Assembly: GCA_025353165.1 (NCBI GenBank) | Contig: JANXRE010000072.1 | Span: 1 to 64,000, forward strand | Length of the DNA: 64,000 nucleotides | Direction: 5' to 3' | Origin: Acidobacteriota bacterium | Lineage (GTDB): Bacteria; Acidobacteriota; Terriglobia; Bryobacterales; Bryobacteraceae | Part shown: one piece after another, positions 25,911 through 34,358 of the stretch | Layout of the letters: every line of letters begins with the position of its first letter | How positions within the stretch are numbered: the first letter of the stretch is position 1 | Program-made: the position numbers and the translations under genes | The notes under the pieces: generated by a model | Seen by the model: the letters and a program-made list of their open reading frames with translations, nothing else | Database searches by the model: none | Told to the model about the DNA's origin: nothing

Positions 25911-26282
25911 TTATTCGTGGGCGGAGTATTGCGGCTGCGGCGGGTTCAGCTTGATTTCGATCGTCTTGTCTTCCTCATCGACGTCGTACTTCTGTCCGAA
26001 CGTCTGAAAACCCTTCGCGATCACCTGAATGAGAATCTCGCCCTGCGGTATTTGCGGAACCTTCACCAGGCCTTCCTGGTTCGTCCGGGTTTCCCAGTGT
26101 GTCATCATCTTCTTCCCGAGCTTGACCGTGGAGCGGCCCTTGACGAAGTTGATGACGACGCTCGCGCGGTCAACGGGTTTTCCATCCAGGTTCGTGACCT
26201 TCACCTGAAGCCGCGTCAGTTCGGCCGCGAGGGCGGGCCACGCTAGCATTCCCGCGATGAGCAATGGGACGACCTTGTTCAT
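25911..26282 (-). CDS. exported carboxypeptidase-regulatory-like domain protein
   Basis: 123 aa. Signal peptide MNKVVPLLIAGMLAWPALA, then a single Ig-like/CarboxypepD_reg-type domain: LQVKVTNLDGKPVDRASVVINF, a TNQEGLVKVPQIPQGEILIQVIAKGFQ stretch and KTIEIKLNPP. Such domains are small beta-sandwiches found alone or in TonB-dependent receptors. The stop codon directly abuts the stop of the convergent ridA. Confidence 0.75.
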   Translation of the reverse strand: MNKVVPLLIAGMLAWPALAAELTRLQVKVTNLDGKPVDRASVVINFVKGRSTVKLGKKMMTHWETRTNQEGLVKVPQIPQGEILIQVIAKGFQTFGQKYDVDEEDKTIEIKLNPPQPQYSAHE

Positions 26283-26335
26283 TGTTTTGATTATCTCATT
26301 TAGCCAGGCTCGGTCATGAGACGTTAGCGGGTCTG

Positions 26336-26590
26336 TCAGCGATCACCGGAGCACCGCTTGCATATACAGGCTTCCTTCTCAAGGGTCCCTGTGCATTTCT
26401 TAACGAGGCCCGCTCTGCTGAAGGCTCCGAACTTCTGCGACACCGTGCCCGCGATACTTTGCCCCACGTACCAGCAATCCGTCGTGTGAATCCTATCTCC
26501 GATCGGCACGTACCCATCGTCCTGATGTTCTGAGATCCATCGTTGATAATCCTGATCATTGTCGAATCGGATCGGCTCTCCAGGTTCCAC
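26336..26590 (-). CDS. small cysteine-containing hypothetical protein
   Basis: 84 aa from GTG 26590. Acidic, aromatic N-terminal half (RFDNDQDYQRWISEHQDD) and a tail with Cys-Thr-Gly, then CICKRCSGDR, which could bind a metal together with the Cys of THTDC-like TTDCWYVG. The codon pattern is plausible but I know no homologue. The remaining 26591-26690 shows nothing recognisable. Confidence 0.4.
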   Translation of the reverse strand: MEPGEPIRFDNDQDYQRWISEHQDDGYVPIGDRIHTTDCWYVGQSIAGTVSQKFGAFSRAGLVKKCTGTLEKEACICKRCSGDR

Positions 26591-26690
26591 GGTGAACTCC
26601 CGCTAAAATCATGGCCTGGAAAACGAACCGCCCGGCGCGGAGGCTGGGCTTGTCCATGTGGACTTAGATCACTGCCGTCTGTTCGGGCCG

Positions 26691-27092
26691 CTACCCAATA
26701 TGAGTACAGGTCGAGCCGGGGAAACGGTACCGGTTCGATGCTACCCAAATATAAGCGCGGTCGCCCATCGGCTCAAACAGCGACGAGAAAAAGAGCGCGA
26801 TGGGCACGGCCAGCAGAGGCTCTTTACGAATCGCAAGACCAGCCGCCGCATACGCGACCGGCAGACGCAGGACCACCTGCTTCACTGCTTCGAAGCCATG
26901 ATATTGGCGCCCCTTTGACGCCATCAGATACATCGATCTCTCGAGCGCGTCGCGCGGAATGCCGAAATCGAGCGCGGCGGGATCCTGCCACGGAAGCCAG
27001 CGGAGCGCGCCGAACCAATCCAGCGTTCCGACAACGCGTCGTGTTCGCTGGCAGATGCCGCAGTCGGCGTCGAAAATCACGGTGGATGGCAA
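26691..27092 (-). CDS. DCC-family thiol-disulfide oxidoreductase-like protein (DUF393)
   Basis: 133 aa. PSTVIFDADCGICQRTRRVV carries the DxxCxxC motif (Asp-Cys-Gly-Ile-Cys, residues 9-13), followed by RWLPWQDP, the PRDALERSMYLM block and AYAAAGLAIR hydrophobic helices, all usual for the DCC family. TTG 27092 is chosen: GAGGAGG lies six bases upstream and the family begins at this point. It follows hpnE on the same strand with an 11-bp gap, suggesting one transcript. Confidence 0.8.
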   Translation of the reverse strand: MPSTVIFDADCGICQRTRRVVGTLDWFGALRWLPWQDPAALDFGIPRDALERSMYLMASKGRQYHGFEAVKQVVLRLPVAYAAAGLAIRKEPLLAVPIALFFSSLFEPMGDRAYIWVASNRYRFPGSTCTHIG

Positions 27093-27103
27093 GCTCAACC
27101 TCC

Positions 27104-28423
27104 TCAGACGATGTCCGGAAGCAGAAAGCCGCGCGGCGCGCCGGCGGCTCTGGTTACCGCCTCGGCTGCTATGTATCCGCTGCGGACCGCCCCCTCCATC
27201 GTCGCAGGCCATCCCGACCGAGTCCAATCGCCGGCGAGAAACAGGTTCGGGTAGCGCGTTCGTGTCTCCGGCCTCAACGCTTCCAGACCAGGCGCGGCGG
27301 AGAACGTCGCGCGCACTTCCTTCACCACGTGCGCCTTTTCGAGGGTGGCCTCGCGCACCGCCGGGAAGAACTCGGCGAGCTCCCGCACCGCCAGTTCGAT
27401 CACGTCGTTGCGCGGCATTTCCAGAAGGCTGCGCGAAGCGCTCACCACCGCCTGAACGTAGCGGCCGCCGTCCTTGTTGAACATCCACTGGATGGTGCGA
27501 TCGAGCAGCGTGGCGTGTGGGAGATCGGTGACGGGGCGGTCGAACCAGAGGTGGATGCCGGTGATCGGAGAATGACCGAACGCCGAGAAGTCTATTCCCA
27601 GTTGCGGGGCGAGACCGGACACGCGCTCGAACGGAACCGCCAGGATGTAATAGTCAGCCTTTCTCAGCCCGCCCTGGACAACAATTCCATTCACCGCGTC
27701 CGAATCGAACACAATCTGTTCGGCCGGTGTACGAAACTCGAATTCGACCGACGGTATACGGGACCACGGCTCCGCGCCGTAGAGTTCGCCCAGCGGCACC
27801 GCGGCCAGTCCCATCTGGTAGCTGTCGGAGGTCGCGAGAAACCCCAGCCAGAACACCTGGAACCCGTGCAGGGCCGCCATTCTGTCGAGCTCCTCGTTCA
27901 CCGCGCTGATCAACACCGGCCGCCAGAAACGCTCGATCGCGCGCGGCGTCTGCCGCTTTTCTTTCAGCCACTCGAGCATGGTGATGCGGTCGAGATCCTT
28001 GCGGCGGCGATGTTCTCTTCGCAGCGCAAGCAATGCGCGGGCGACGGACACTTTGTCCCGGAGGCCGAGAAACCGCAGGCGCGCAAAAGTCCCGGCAAAG
28101 TGCGCGGGCGCGGGGAGCAGTCCGGACCGCAGGACGGACGTGCGGCCGCCGGGCTCGATGAAGTAGAATTCGCGTTCGAAATGAATCCGGCCGGACACGC
28201 CGAGCCGCTCGTAGAAATCGATCAGGTTCACGCAACAGCGCAGCAGTCCGTGCTGGCAATTATCGATGACCTCCCCGGAGTCCCCGGGCAGCGCGTACGA
28301 AGTTGCGCGGCCGCCCAGAAACGGCCGCGATTCCAGGACCTGCACGCGATAGCCCACGCCACCGAGCGCCGCGGCCGCGGCCAATCCGGCCAGTCCCCCT
28401 CCGACGACGATGACTTCGCGCAT
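27104..28423 (-). CDS. hpnE: hydroxysqualene dehydroxylase HpnE
   Basis: 439-aa FAD amine-oxidase-fold protein: dinucleotide motif EVIVVGGGLAGLAAAAAL at residues 3-20, ESRPFLGGRATSY near 31-43, and the HpnE-type NCQHGLLRCCVNLIDFYERLG. C-terminal FLAGDWTRSGWPATMEGAVRSGY is the second FAD-contact region. HpnE reduces hydroxysqualene to squalene in the HpnC-HpnD-HpnE route for hopanoids; hpnC and hpnD are not here. ATG 28423 shares one base with the stop codon of the upstream antitoxin gene. Confidence 0.9.
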   Translation of the reverse strand: MREVIVVGGGLAGLAAAAALGGVGYRVQVLESRPFLGGRATSYALPGDSGEVIDNCQHGLLRCCVNLIDFYERLGVSGRIHFEREFYFIEPGGRTSVLRSGLLPAPAHFAGTFARLRFLGLRDKVSVARALLALRREHRRRKDLDRITMLEWLKEKRQTPRAIERFWRPVLISAVNEELDRMAALHGFQVFWLGFLATSDSYQMGLAAVPLGELYGAEPWSRIPSVEFEFRTPAEQIVFDSDAVNGIVVQGGLRKADYYILAVPFERVSGLAPQLGIDFSAFGHSPITGIHLWFDRPVTDLPHATLLDRTIQWMFNKDGGRYVQAVVSASRSLLEMPRNDVIELAVRELAEFFPAVREATLEKAHVVKEVRATFSAAPGLEALRPETRTRYPNLFLAGDWTRSGWPATMEGAVRSGYIAAEAVTRAAGAPRGFLLPDIV

Positions 28424-28776
28424 CACTTACAAGCGTAAGCTAAGTTCGATCCGGCTCCTGCGCGACTGGCAGCCGCCATCCGCGCCGGATCGAAATCATG
28501 CGGAGTCCGAAACAGAGGACAGCGCCGGTTCCCGCCCACGGCCTCGACCGTCTTTCGGAGCGTGGACAGCAACAGATCGCTGCGTCTTTCGAGGCGTGAG
28601 ACGCTGTCCTGGGTATTGCCAAGCGCTTGGGCCATGCGGACCTGCGTGAGCATGCGGGCCTGCCGGAGCTGGCGCAAAGTCATTTCCTCGGCAATCAGTT
28701 GAGCCGCCCTCACTTCTACCTTCTTGCGTTGAGCGGGGCTTAGCTCTTGGATGTTGTCATTCACGTTCGTCGGCAT
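28423..28776 (-). CDS. XRE-type antitoxin (HigA-like), aberrant C terminus
   Basis: 117 aa. N-terminal two thirds match HigA-type antitoxins: LSPAQRKKVEVRAAQLIAEEMTLRQLRQARMLTQVRMAQAL, a helix-turn-helix with the recognition helix TQDSVSRLERRSD, then LSTLRKTVEAVGGN. In relatives this continues as LSLVAQFPDR; here it reads RRCPLFRTPHDFDPARM, so the end is probably frameshifted or replaced. It lies 2 bp after a degraded toxin. It may still repress its own promoter. Confidence 0.7.
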   Translation of the reverse strand: MPTNVNDNIQELSPAQRKKVEVRAAQLIAEEMTLRQLRQARMLTQVRMAQALGNTQDSVSRLERRSDLLLSTLRKTVEAVGGNRRCPLFRTPHDFDPARMAAASRAGAGSNLAYACK

Positions 28777-28778
28777 CG

Positions 28779-29024
28779 TTACGTCCTCCTTTTCAGTCGA
28801 CCTAGATGAGCCTCGAACCGCTCATCGGCCTTGCGGATCAGTTCTTTGTAGAACCGTTTTTCGCCGACACCCGATTTATCCCCCGCCACCAGCAGCATGG
28901 CCTTGCGCTCGCCATCGGCCGCACGAAAGCGCAGTTCCCTCCTATTCGCGTGACGGGAGCCGTTCAGCGTATCCACGCGGGGCCGGCCCCATTGCGGCCC
29001 AAATTGCTGAAGCAATCGAGTCAA
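28779..29024 (-). pseudogene. degraded RelE/HigB-type toxin
   Basis: The last 81 codons match the toxin partner of this HigA type: LLQQFGPQWGRPRVDTLNGSRHANRRELRF and MLLVAGDKSG...KRFYKELIRKADERFEAHL. Two defects are visible. The usual N-terminal 25-30 residues are absent upstream of 29024, where the frame leads into unrelated sequence. In addition, between AADGE and RKAMLLV about ten residues (the WRVAFAFDP strand of the family) are missing. An active RNase fold is not expected. Confidence 0.65.
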
Positions 29025-29113
29025 AGCCAGGATGTAGTACAGGGGCGCCTACATCCGCCGCTCTAGGGAGACCCCGCCTCGCCAGAAGATATAATGCGGG
29101 TGCGCTAAGCGTC

Positions 29114-29887
29114 ATGCAGAATCTGAGTTTCTTCGACCGGCTCATACTCCGCGTCAAGCGTGCCCAATCGCCGCCTTTCAGGCTGGCTAAGAAGGCGTAC
29201 AAGATGCTCGAATACCCGGTCCTGCCTCCGCTGCCCCGGCTCCTGCTGCGCCCGCTGCGGTTCTTTTATGAACTTCATTTCCTGGTGATCACGGTGTTCC
29301 GGTCGCTCATCACGGTGCTCTATCGCAACCCGCTTTTTCAGTCGCGGTGCGCGAGCTTCGGCCGGAATGTGAGGATGGATGGCCGGATGCCGTACGTCTC
29401 GGGTCACGTTCAGATACACATCGGGAATGATGTCGCCCTGGGCGGTAACATCGGCATCTCATCGGCCCGGCTGTTCGATGAACCCCAATTGATCATCAAG
29501 GATCGAGCGGAGATCGGCTGGAACGCCATGATCGTTGTGAACCGCGAGGTGATCATCGAGGAGGATGTGCGCATTCCCATCAACTGCCGGATCTCGGATT
29601 CCGACGGCCACCCGCGCGAGGCCGACCGGAGGGCCGCGAACGAACCGCCCGATTTAAAGGACATCCGGCCGGTGCGCATCTGCCGCAACGCCTGGATCGG
29701 CAACGGATCGCAGATCATGAAGGGGGTCACGATCGGGGAAGGCGCAGTAATCGGAGCCAACAGCGTCGTCATCGGCAACGTCCCGCCGTATGCGCTCGCG
29801 ATGGGAAACCCCGCCGAGATCCTGATCAAGAACTACGGCGTGCCCACCACCATGAAGAAGAACAAGACGGCAGCGCCTGCGCCCTAA
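29114..29887 (+). CDS. left-handed beta-helix acyltransferase
   Basis: 257 aa. The N-terminal 90 residues are helical and basic with a hydrophobic patch (ELHFLVITVFRSLITVLY). The rest is a hexapeptide-repeat acyltransferase: HIGNDVALGGNIGI, LIIKDRAEIGWNAMIV, VIIEEDVRIPINCRI and RICRNAWIGNGSQIMKGVTIGEGAVIGANSVVIG, with the ending YALAMGNPAEIL. A catalytic His is likely in the SDSDGHPRE loop. The chosen ATG 29114 follows debris of the toxin gene. It faces a KAS III/SDR pair and may transfer the acyl group they make. Confidence 0.8.
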   Translation: MQNLSFFDRLILRVKRAQSPPFRLAKKAYKMLEYPVLPPLPRLLLRPLRFFYELHFLVITVFRSLITVLYRNPLFQSRCASFGRNVRMDGRMPYVSGHVQIHIGNDVALGGNIGISSARLFDEPQLIIKDRAEIGWNAMIVVNREVIIEEDVRIPINCRISDSDGHPREADRRAANEPPDLKDIRPVRICRNAWIGNGSQIMKGVTIGEGAVIGANSVVIGNVPPYALAMGNPAEILIKNYGVPTTMKKNKTAAPAP

Positions 29888-30645
29888 GCCGCGGTGTAGC
29901 CCCCATCGAGCACCAGCGCGGTGCCTGTAATCCAACGCGCGGCGGGCGACAGCAGGAAGGCCGCGGCATAGGCCACGTCCTCGGGCGAGCCGATCCCGAG
30001 AGGATATTCATCCTCCAGCTTGTCGAGGTTCTCCCGGGGAAGAATATCGTTGAGTTCAGCAGCCATCTGCGTGCGTACCAGGCCGGGGCAAAGGCAGTTC
30101 ACGCGTACATGATCGGCCGCCAGTTCCACGGCGAGCGTGCGGGCCAGCGAGATCAGGGCTCCCTTGGTCGCGGAGTACGCCGCCAGAGCCGGTTTGCCTT
30201 TAAGCGCCGCGGTGGACGAGAGGTACACAATCGAACTCCCCTCTTTCTCATACACTCCGGTCTGCTTAAATCCCTTCGTCAACAGGATCGCGGCATCCAC
30301 GTTGATGCGCTGCATGTCGGCGATGTTCTTGTAGCTGAGCACCTTCAGCGGCCGGTTGAAGACGACGCCGGCGCTGTGAACCAAACCATACAGCGGCCCC
30401 GTCGCCTGCGCGACTTCCTTCATCCAGGCCGGGATCTTCTCGACGTCCGACAGGTCGAACGGGAAAGCGTGATGATTGCCGCTGTCTGCCAGAGATAAGG
30501 TCTTTGCGAGTTGTTCCGCATCCCGCGCCACTGCGGCGATTCTGGCGCCAAGCCGGCTCAGGTAGATGGCAGTCGCTCTGCCGATCCCCTTCGATGCGCC
30601 GGTAATCATCACCGTCTTTCCGGTGAGGTCGAGCGGATTGATCAT
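29884..30645 (-). CDS. SDR-family 3-oxoacyl-ACP reductase-like protein
   Basis: 253 aa, classical short-chain dehydrogenase: cofactor motif TGASKGIG at 15-22, HSAGVV (the NAG-like motif, here SAG), catalytic Ser in YLSSTAAL, YSATK with Tyr/Lys near 154-158, and the VNCLCPGLVRT segment. FabG-like; reduces a 3-oxoacyl or keto group. It overlaps the KAS III gene by 4 bp and the convergent acyltransferase by 4 bp, so it belongs with both. Confidence 0.85.
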   Translation of the reverse strand: MINPLDLTGKTVMITGASKGIGRATAIYLSRLGARIAAVARDAEQLAKTLSLADSGNHHAFPFDLSDVEKIPAWMKEVAQATGPLYGLVHSAGVVFNRPLKVLSYKNIADMQRINVDAAILLTKGFKQTGVYEKEGSSIVYLSSTAALKGKPALAAYSATKGALISLARTLAVELAADHVRVNCLCPGLVRTQMAAELNDILPRENLDKLEDEYPLGIGSPEDVAYAAAFLLSPAARWITGTALVLDGGYTAA

Positions 30646-31772
30646 GATTCAGACCGCGCGACTACGACCGCATCCTCCTCGACGACTGCCGCCTCCCGGG
30701 CCGCTTCCCGATCGACGTAAACGATGTCCGGCATCACCATTGGACCACAACGGAGCGCGAGCGCGCCCCAGCTCCAGCCGACCCCAAAACCGGCGAGTAT
30801 CAGGTTTGCCGCTTCCCCACGGAGACGCGGCGCCAGCCGGTGGCTCATTGCCAGCGGAATCGACGCGGAACTGGTATTCCCAAATTCGTCCAGGCTCACG
30901 ACCAGCTTCCCAGGCGCGATATTCAGCCGTTTCGCCAGGTGCTTGAGCATAAAGAGGTTCGCCTGGTGGGGCACAAGGGCATCCAAATCGCCGATTTGCC
31001 AGCCGGAGAGCGAAAGTACATCGTTCATCAACTGAGGCACCTGCCGGAGCGTAAAAGCGAACACCTCGGCGCCGTCCATGTGCACATCCAGGGGGGACCG
31101 GAGGACGCCGTCGGATGCGGGCCTGCGTTCCATCGCCGCAGCCGTGATGCGATTCCGGTACCCGCTGCCCGGGACGATCAGGTAGTCTCTGCCCGCGCCG
31201 TCCGTACCGGCCACGAAACTCATCGGAGGCGCGTTCTCATCGCGCTCCAATGCCGTTGCGGTGGCTGCATCGCCAAACAGAAAGGCTGTCCCGCGGTCGT
31301 GGGGCGAAGTAAACCGTGTGCTGGTATCCCCCGCCAGGAAGAGCGCGCGCTTCGGAGTTCCGGCCGCGAGCAGCGACGAACAAACCCAGAGACCATAGAT
31401 GTACCCCGAACAACCGAGAGACATGTCGAACGCCGCGCACGTCTTAGGGAGACCGAGCCTGTCCTGCAGGCAGCAGGCAGTGGCGGGCGTGTCGTAGTCG
31501 TGCGTCTGCGAGACGACGACCAGAACGTCGATTGTGCGTGGGTCCCACTTCAACTCCTCGAGCAGCTTCACCGCGGCAGCGAAGCCCAGGTCCGAGGCGC
31601 ACATGCCTGGGGGTGCTACCGATCGGTTGCGAACGCCCGTCATCTTTGCGATTTTCTCAGCCTCTCGCTCAGTGATTCCCGCACAATCCGCCGTCTCCGT
31701 TAAGGTGACTGTATTGGTCGGGATTGCGCTGGCTACTCCTGCCAGTCTTACGCCATAGATTCTGCTGGTCAT
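30642..31772 (-). CDS. FabH-like 3-oxoacyl-ACP synthase III
   Basis: 376 aa. Catalytic triad complete: Cys121 in SLGCSGYIYGL, His in VPHQANLFML and Asn in FGNTSSASIP. ATG 31772 gives MTSRIYGVRLAGVASAIP, the normal start; upstream frame is rejected. The C terminus has a 30-residue acidic/hydrophobic extension (REAAREAAVVEEDAVVV) not usual in FabH. The long insertion and the QTHDYDTPATACCLQDRLGL segment fit KAS III enzymes of specialised pathways such as glycan acyl-group synthesis. It is divergent from a dedicated ACP gene. Confidence 0.85.
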   Translation of the reverse strand: MTSRIYGVRLAGVASAIPTNTVTLTETADCAGITEREAEKIAKMTGVRNRSVAPPGMCASDLGFAAAVKLLEELKWDPRTIDVLVVVSQTHDYDTPATACCLQDRLGLPKTCAAFDMSLGCSGYIYGLWVCSSLLAAGTPKRALFLAGDTSTRFTSPHDRGTAFLFGDAATATALERDENAPPMSFVAGTDGAGRDYLIVPGSGYRNRITAAAMERRPASDGVLRSPLDVHMDGAEVFAFTLRQVPQLMNDVLSLSGWQIGDLDALVPHQANLFMLKHLAKRLNIAPGKLVVSLDEFGNTSSASIPLAMSHRLAPRLRGEAANLILAGFGVGWSWGALALRCGPMVMPDIVYVDREAAREAAVVEEDAVVVARSES

Positions 31773-31960
31773 GTTTTGGCCCCGCCAGGATTCTCCTCGG
31801 CATGGTTGCGTCCCGCAGAGCCCCTTCGGTTTCCCTGACGAGTTGCTTATCGGCAAATTGACTGGTTGCTTGACTACAGCGGGGACAATGGAGCGCCCGT
31901 TGGACGCCGGTTCAGGCAAGTCCTCCCCCGGCAGCGGCGCGTGATAGATTGGACTCAGTT

Positions 31961-32197
31961 ATGGACCGTCAAACTTTTCTGCCTTTCCTCGATGAAGTCC
32001 TGGAGTTACCCCCTGGAACACTGAAGGGGCCCGAAAAGTTGGAGGACCTGGAGGATTGGAACTCCATGGCAATGGTCAGCTTCGTCGCGCTGGTCGACGA
32101 GCACTTCAACTACACGGTGTCTCCCAGGCAGTTCGTAAACTGTGAAACGGTAGACGATCTTCTCGGCCTGATCAAGCCGCTGGGCGCCGTCAATTAA
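31961..32197 (+). CDS. acyl carrier protein
   Basis: 78 aa, acidic four-helix ACP. The phosphopantetheine serine is probably Ser35 in EDWNSMAMVSF; the canonical DSL is replaced by NSM. VDEHFNYTVSPRQFVNCETVDDLLGLI is the usual C-terminal half. ATG 31961 is preferred over TTG 31949. The gene is divergent from the FabH-like gene across 188 bp and 33 bp upstream of a glycosyltransferase. It is likely a pathway-specific carrier. Confidence 0.82.
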   Translation: MDRQTFLPFLDEVLELPPGTLKGPEKLEDLEDWNSMAMVSFVALVDEHFNYTVSPRQFVNCETVDDLLGLIKPLGAVN

Positions 32198-32230
32198 CGG
32201 TAGAATTAAGGGGTCCCCGGCGCCGCCCGG

Positions 32231-33850
32231 GTGACGGTTCCTATGCCCCAGGGTATGATGGCTCTTCTCGCGCCGGGTGGTGGTCTCGTCGACGCGCTGT
32301 TCGACGATACATTCGCCGGGATCCATCGACTGGACTGGTTTGACTGGGCGATGCTCCTGCCCTATTTCGGCGTGCTCATCATTCTCTCGGTGTACGGAGT
32401 GCACCGGTACGAGATCATCCGCTCCTACTGGAAGCACAAGAATAGTCTGCCCACCGAGCCTCTCCGGCGATTCGATTCCCTGCCTCCGGTTACCATTCAG
32501 CTCCCTCTCTACAACGAACGCTACGTGGTGGAACGGCTGCTGGAGGCCGTCCTCCAGGTGGATTATCCTCGCGAGTTGCTGCAGGTCCAGGTATTGGACG
32601 ACTCGACGGACGACACGCATCCGTTCACCGAGGCACTCGTCGCCCGCTACCGGCTGGCCGGACATCCCATCGAGTATCATCACCGCGACAACCGGCACGG
32701 CTTTAAGGCGGGCGCGCTACAGGAAGGGCTGAAGACGGCAACCGGCGAAATGGTCGCCATCTTCGATGCGGATTTTGTGCCGCCGCGGGATTTTCTGCAA
32801 AGGACCGTCCACTGGTTTACCGATCCGAAAATCGGCATGGTGCAGACCCGCTGGACGTATCTGAACCGCCACTACAACCTGCTGACGGAAGTGCAGGCCA
32901 TGCTGCTGGACGGCCACTTCGTTCTGGAACATGTCTCGCGCTGCGCCGGCGGGCTGTTCTTCAACTTCAACGGCACGGCCGGGATTATCCGCAAGCGGAT
33001 GATCGACGACGCCGGCGGCTGGCAGCACGATACGCTGACCGAAGACTCCGACCTGAGCTACCGCGCGCAGCTCAAGGGCTGGAAGTTCATGTACATGCCC
33101 GACGTCGAGTGCCCCTCGGAACTGCCGGTCGACCTGCACGGGTTTCAGGTCCAGCAGTCGCGCTGGGCTAAGGGGCTGACACAAGTCGCGAAGAAATTGC
33201 TGGTCCGGATTTTGCGATCCGACGAACCGTGGCGGGTGAAGGTGGAGGCGTTCATGCATTTGACGCCTAATATTTCCTACCCGTTGATGCTGATTGTGAC
33301 GATGCTCATGCTGCCGGTTATGATCTGCCGCTTCTACATGGGCTTGTTCCAGATGGTGGTGTTCGACCTCCCGCTGATCGTTGCCTCGTTCTGGTCCATT
33401 TCGGCCTTTTATGTCGTGGCGCACCGGGAGTTGTACCCGAAGGAATGGAAGAAGGCGGTTCTGCTGCTGCCCGCGCTGATGGCGGCCGGCGTGGCGCTTA
33501 CGCTCAGCAACGCAAGAGCCGTCCTGGAAGCGATCTTCGGCTACCAGACGGAATTCGTGCGGACGCCAAAGTACGCCATCGGAGGGGGCCGGCAGAAGAC
33601 TCGCATCGAGGCTAAGTACCGCAGCCGGAGCGGATGGATGCCGTATGCCCAGATTGCGGTGGCCTGTTATTTCGTGGGCAGCGTCGCATTCGCCATCGAC
33701 ACCTACAACTTCTTCGCTATCCCGTTCCTGCTGCTCTTCGTGTCGGGCTATTCCTGGGCGGGCTTCGGAACGCTCTGGGAGGAACACCGGAGCAAGGTCC
33801 GCTGGCAAAAAGCGCAGGCGGATGCACGGGCAGTGGCGCAGACGAGCTAG
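32231..33850 (+). CDS. processive family 2 glycosyltransferase (cellulose synthase/CslA-like)
   Basis: About 535-539 aa; GTG 32231 or ATG 32243 are the likely starts. One membrane segment near 42-58, then a cytoplasmic GT2 domain: LDDSTDDT, FDADFVPP, TEDSDLSYRAQLKGW and the processivity motif QQSRWAKG. Four or more membrane segments follow (LMLIVTMLMLPVMICRFYMG, VASFWSISAFYVV, AVLLLPALMAAGVAL, QIAVACYFVGSVAF). The domain pattern resembles bacterial beta-mannan/glucan synthases that work on a single polypeptide. It follows the ACP gene closely, which suggests an acylated polymer or glycolipid. Confidence 0.88.
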   Translation: MTVPMPQGMMALLAPGGGLVDALFDDTFAGIHRLDWFDWAMLLPYFGVLIILSVYGVHRYEIIRSYWKHKNSLPTEPLRRFDSLPPVTIQLPLYNERYVVERLLEAVLQVDYPRELLQVQVLDDSTDDTHPFTEALVARYRLAGHPIEYHHRDNRHGFKAGALQEGLKTATGEMVAIFDADFVPPRDFLQRTVHWFTDPKIGMVQTRWTYLNRHYNLLTEVQAMLLDGHFVLEHVSRCAGGLFFNFNGTAGIIRKRMIDDAGGWQHDTLTEDSDLSYRAQLKGWKFMYMPDVECPSELPVDLHGFQVQQSRWAKGLTQVAKKLLVRILRSDEPWRVKVEAFMHLTPNISYPLMLIVTMLMLPVMICRFYMGLFQMVVFDLPLIVASFWSISAFYVVAHRELYPKEWKKAVLLLPALMAAGVALTLSNARAVLEAIFGYQTEFVRTPKYAIGGGRQKTRIEAKYRSRSGWMPYAQIAVACYFVGSVAFAIDTYNFFAIPFLLLFVSGYSWAGFGTLWEEHRSKVRWQKAQADARAVAQTS

Positions 33851-33856
33851 GTTGGC

Positions 33857-34189
33857 CTACAACGCATCCGGGCCAGGGAAATCTTCGTATCCCGCCGGCA
33901 ACGCGCGCTTGTGGACGTTCGGCCGTTGTTCGTAATCGATGCGAACCGCCGGGACGAAGGTACCACGCCTCTGCGACTTGCCCGCTTCCTTCACGATCAA
34001 GCGGTCGTCCTTCAATTCGCCAATGTAATGCACGTCCGGACCGTAGATCTGCTTGCCGTCGAACCGCCCTACTTCCCGGCCGTCATAGGTGAACAGCGAG
34101 TCCCTACGGCGGTAGCCGAAACAGATTCCACTCCAGGTCCACAGCCATTCATTCAGAACCTTCTCCGAAGCGCTCACTTGGGTTGCCAT
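33857..34189 (-). CDS. small conserved hypothetical protein
   Basis: 110 aa from ATG 34189. Pattern LFTYDGREVGRFDGKQIYGPDVHYIGELKDDRLIVKEAGKSQRRGTFVP is a compact two-repeat beta motif (G.F.G..IY....YIGEL) found in uncharacterised bacterial proteins of 90-120 aa. The longer open frame upstream is rejected because it runs toward the tRNA. Convergent with the glycosyltransferase (6-bp gap). Function unknown. Confidence 0.65.
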   Translation of the reverse strand: MATQVSASEKVLNEWLWTWSGICFGYRRRDSLFTYDGREVGRFDGKQIYGPDVHYIGELKDDRLIVKEAGKSQRRGTFVPAVRIDYEQRPNVHKRALPAGYEDFPGPDAL

Positions 34190-34285
34190 TGTTCTTCCGG
34201 CCATTTCTTCCATTATAGCAGCCGGTTCCGCGGCGCCGCTATGGTGCGTGAAATGGACAGTTGTGGACTCGAGGAAGGGACTTGG

Positions 34286-34358
<73 letters not shown>

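Noticed and set aside
26543-28438. 631-codon plus-strand frame over hpnE and the DCC gene
   Set aside because: Arginine-rich shadow sequence; the minus-strand genes have clear FAD and DCC motifs.
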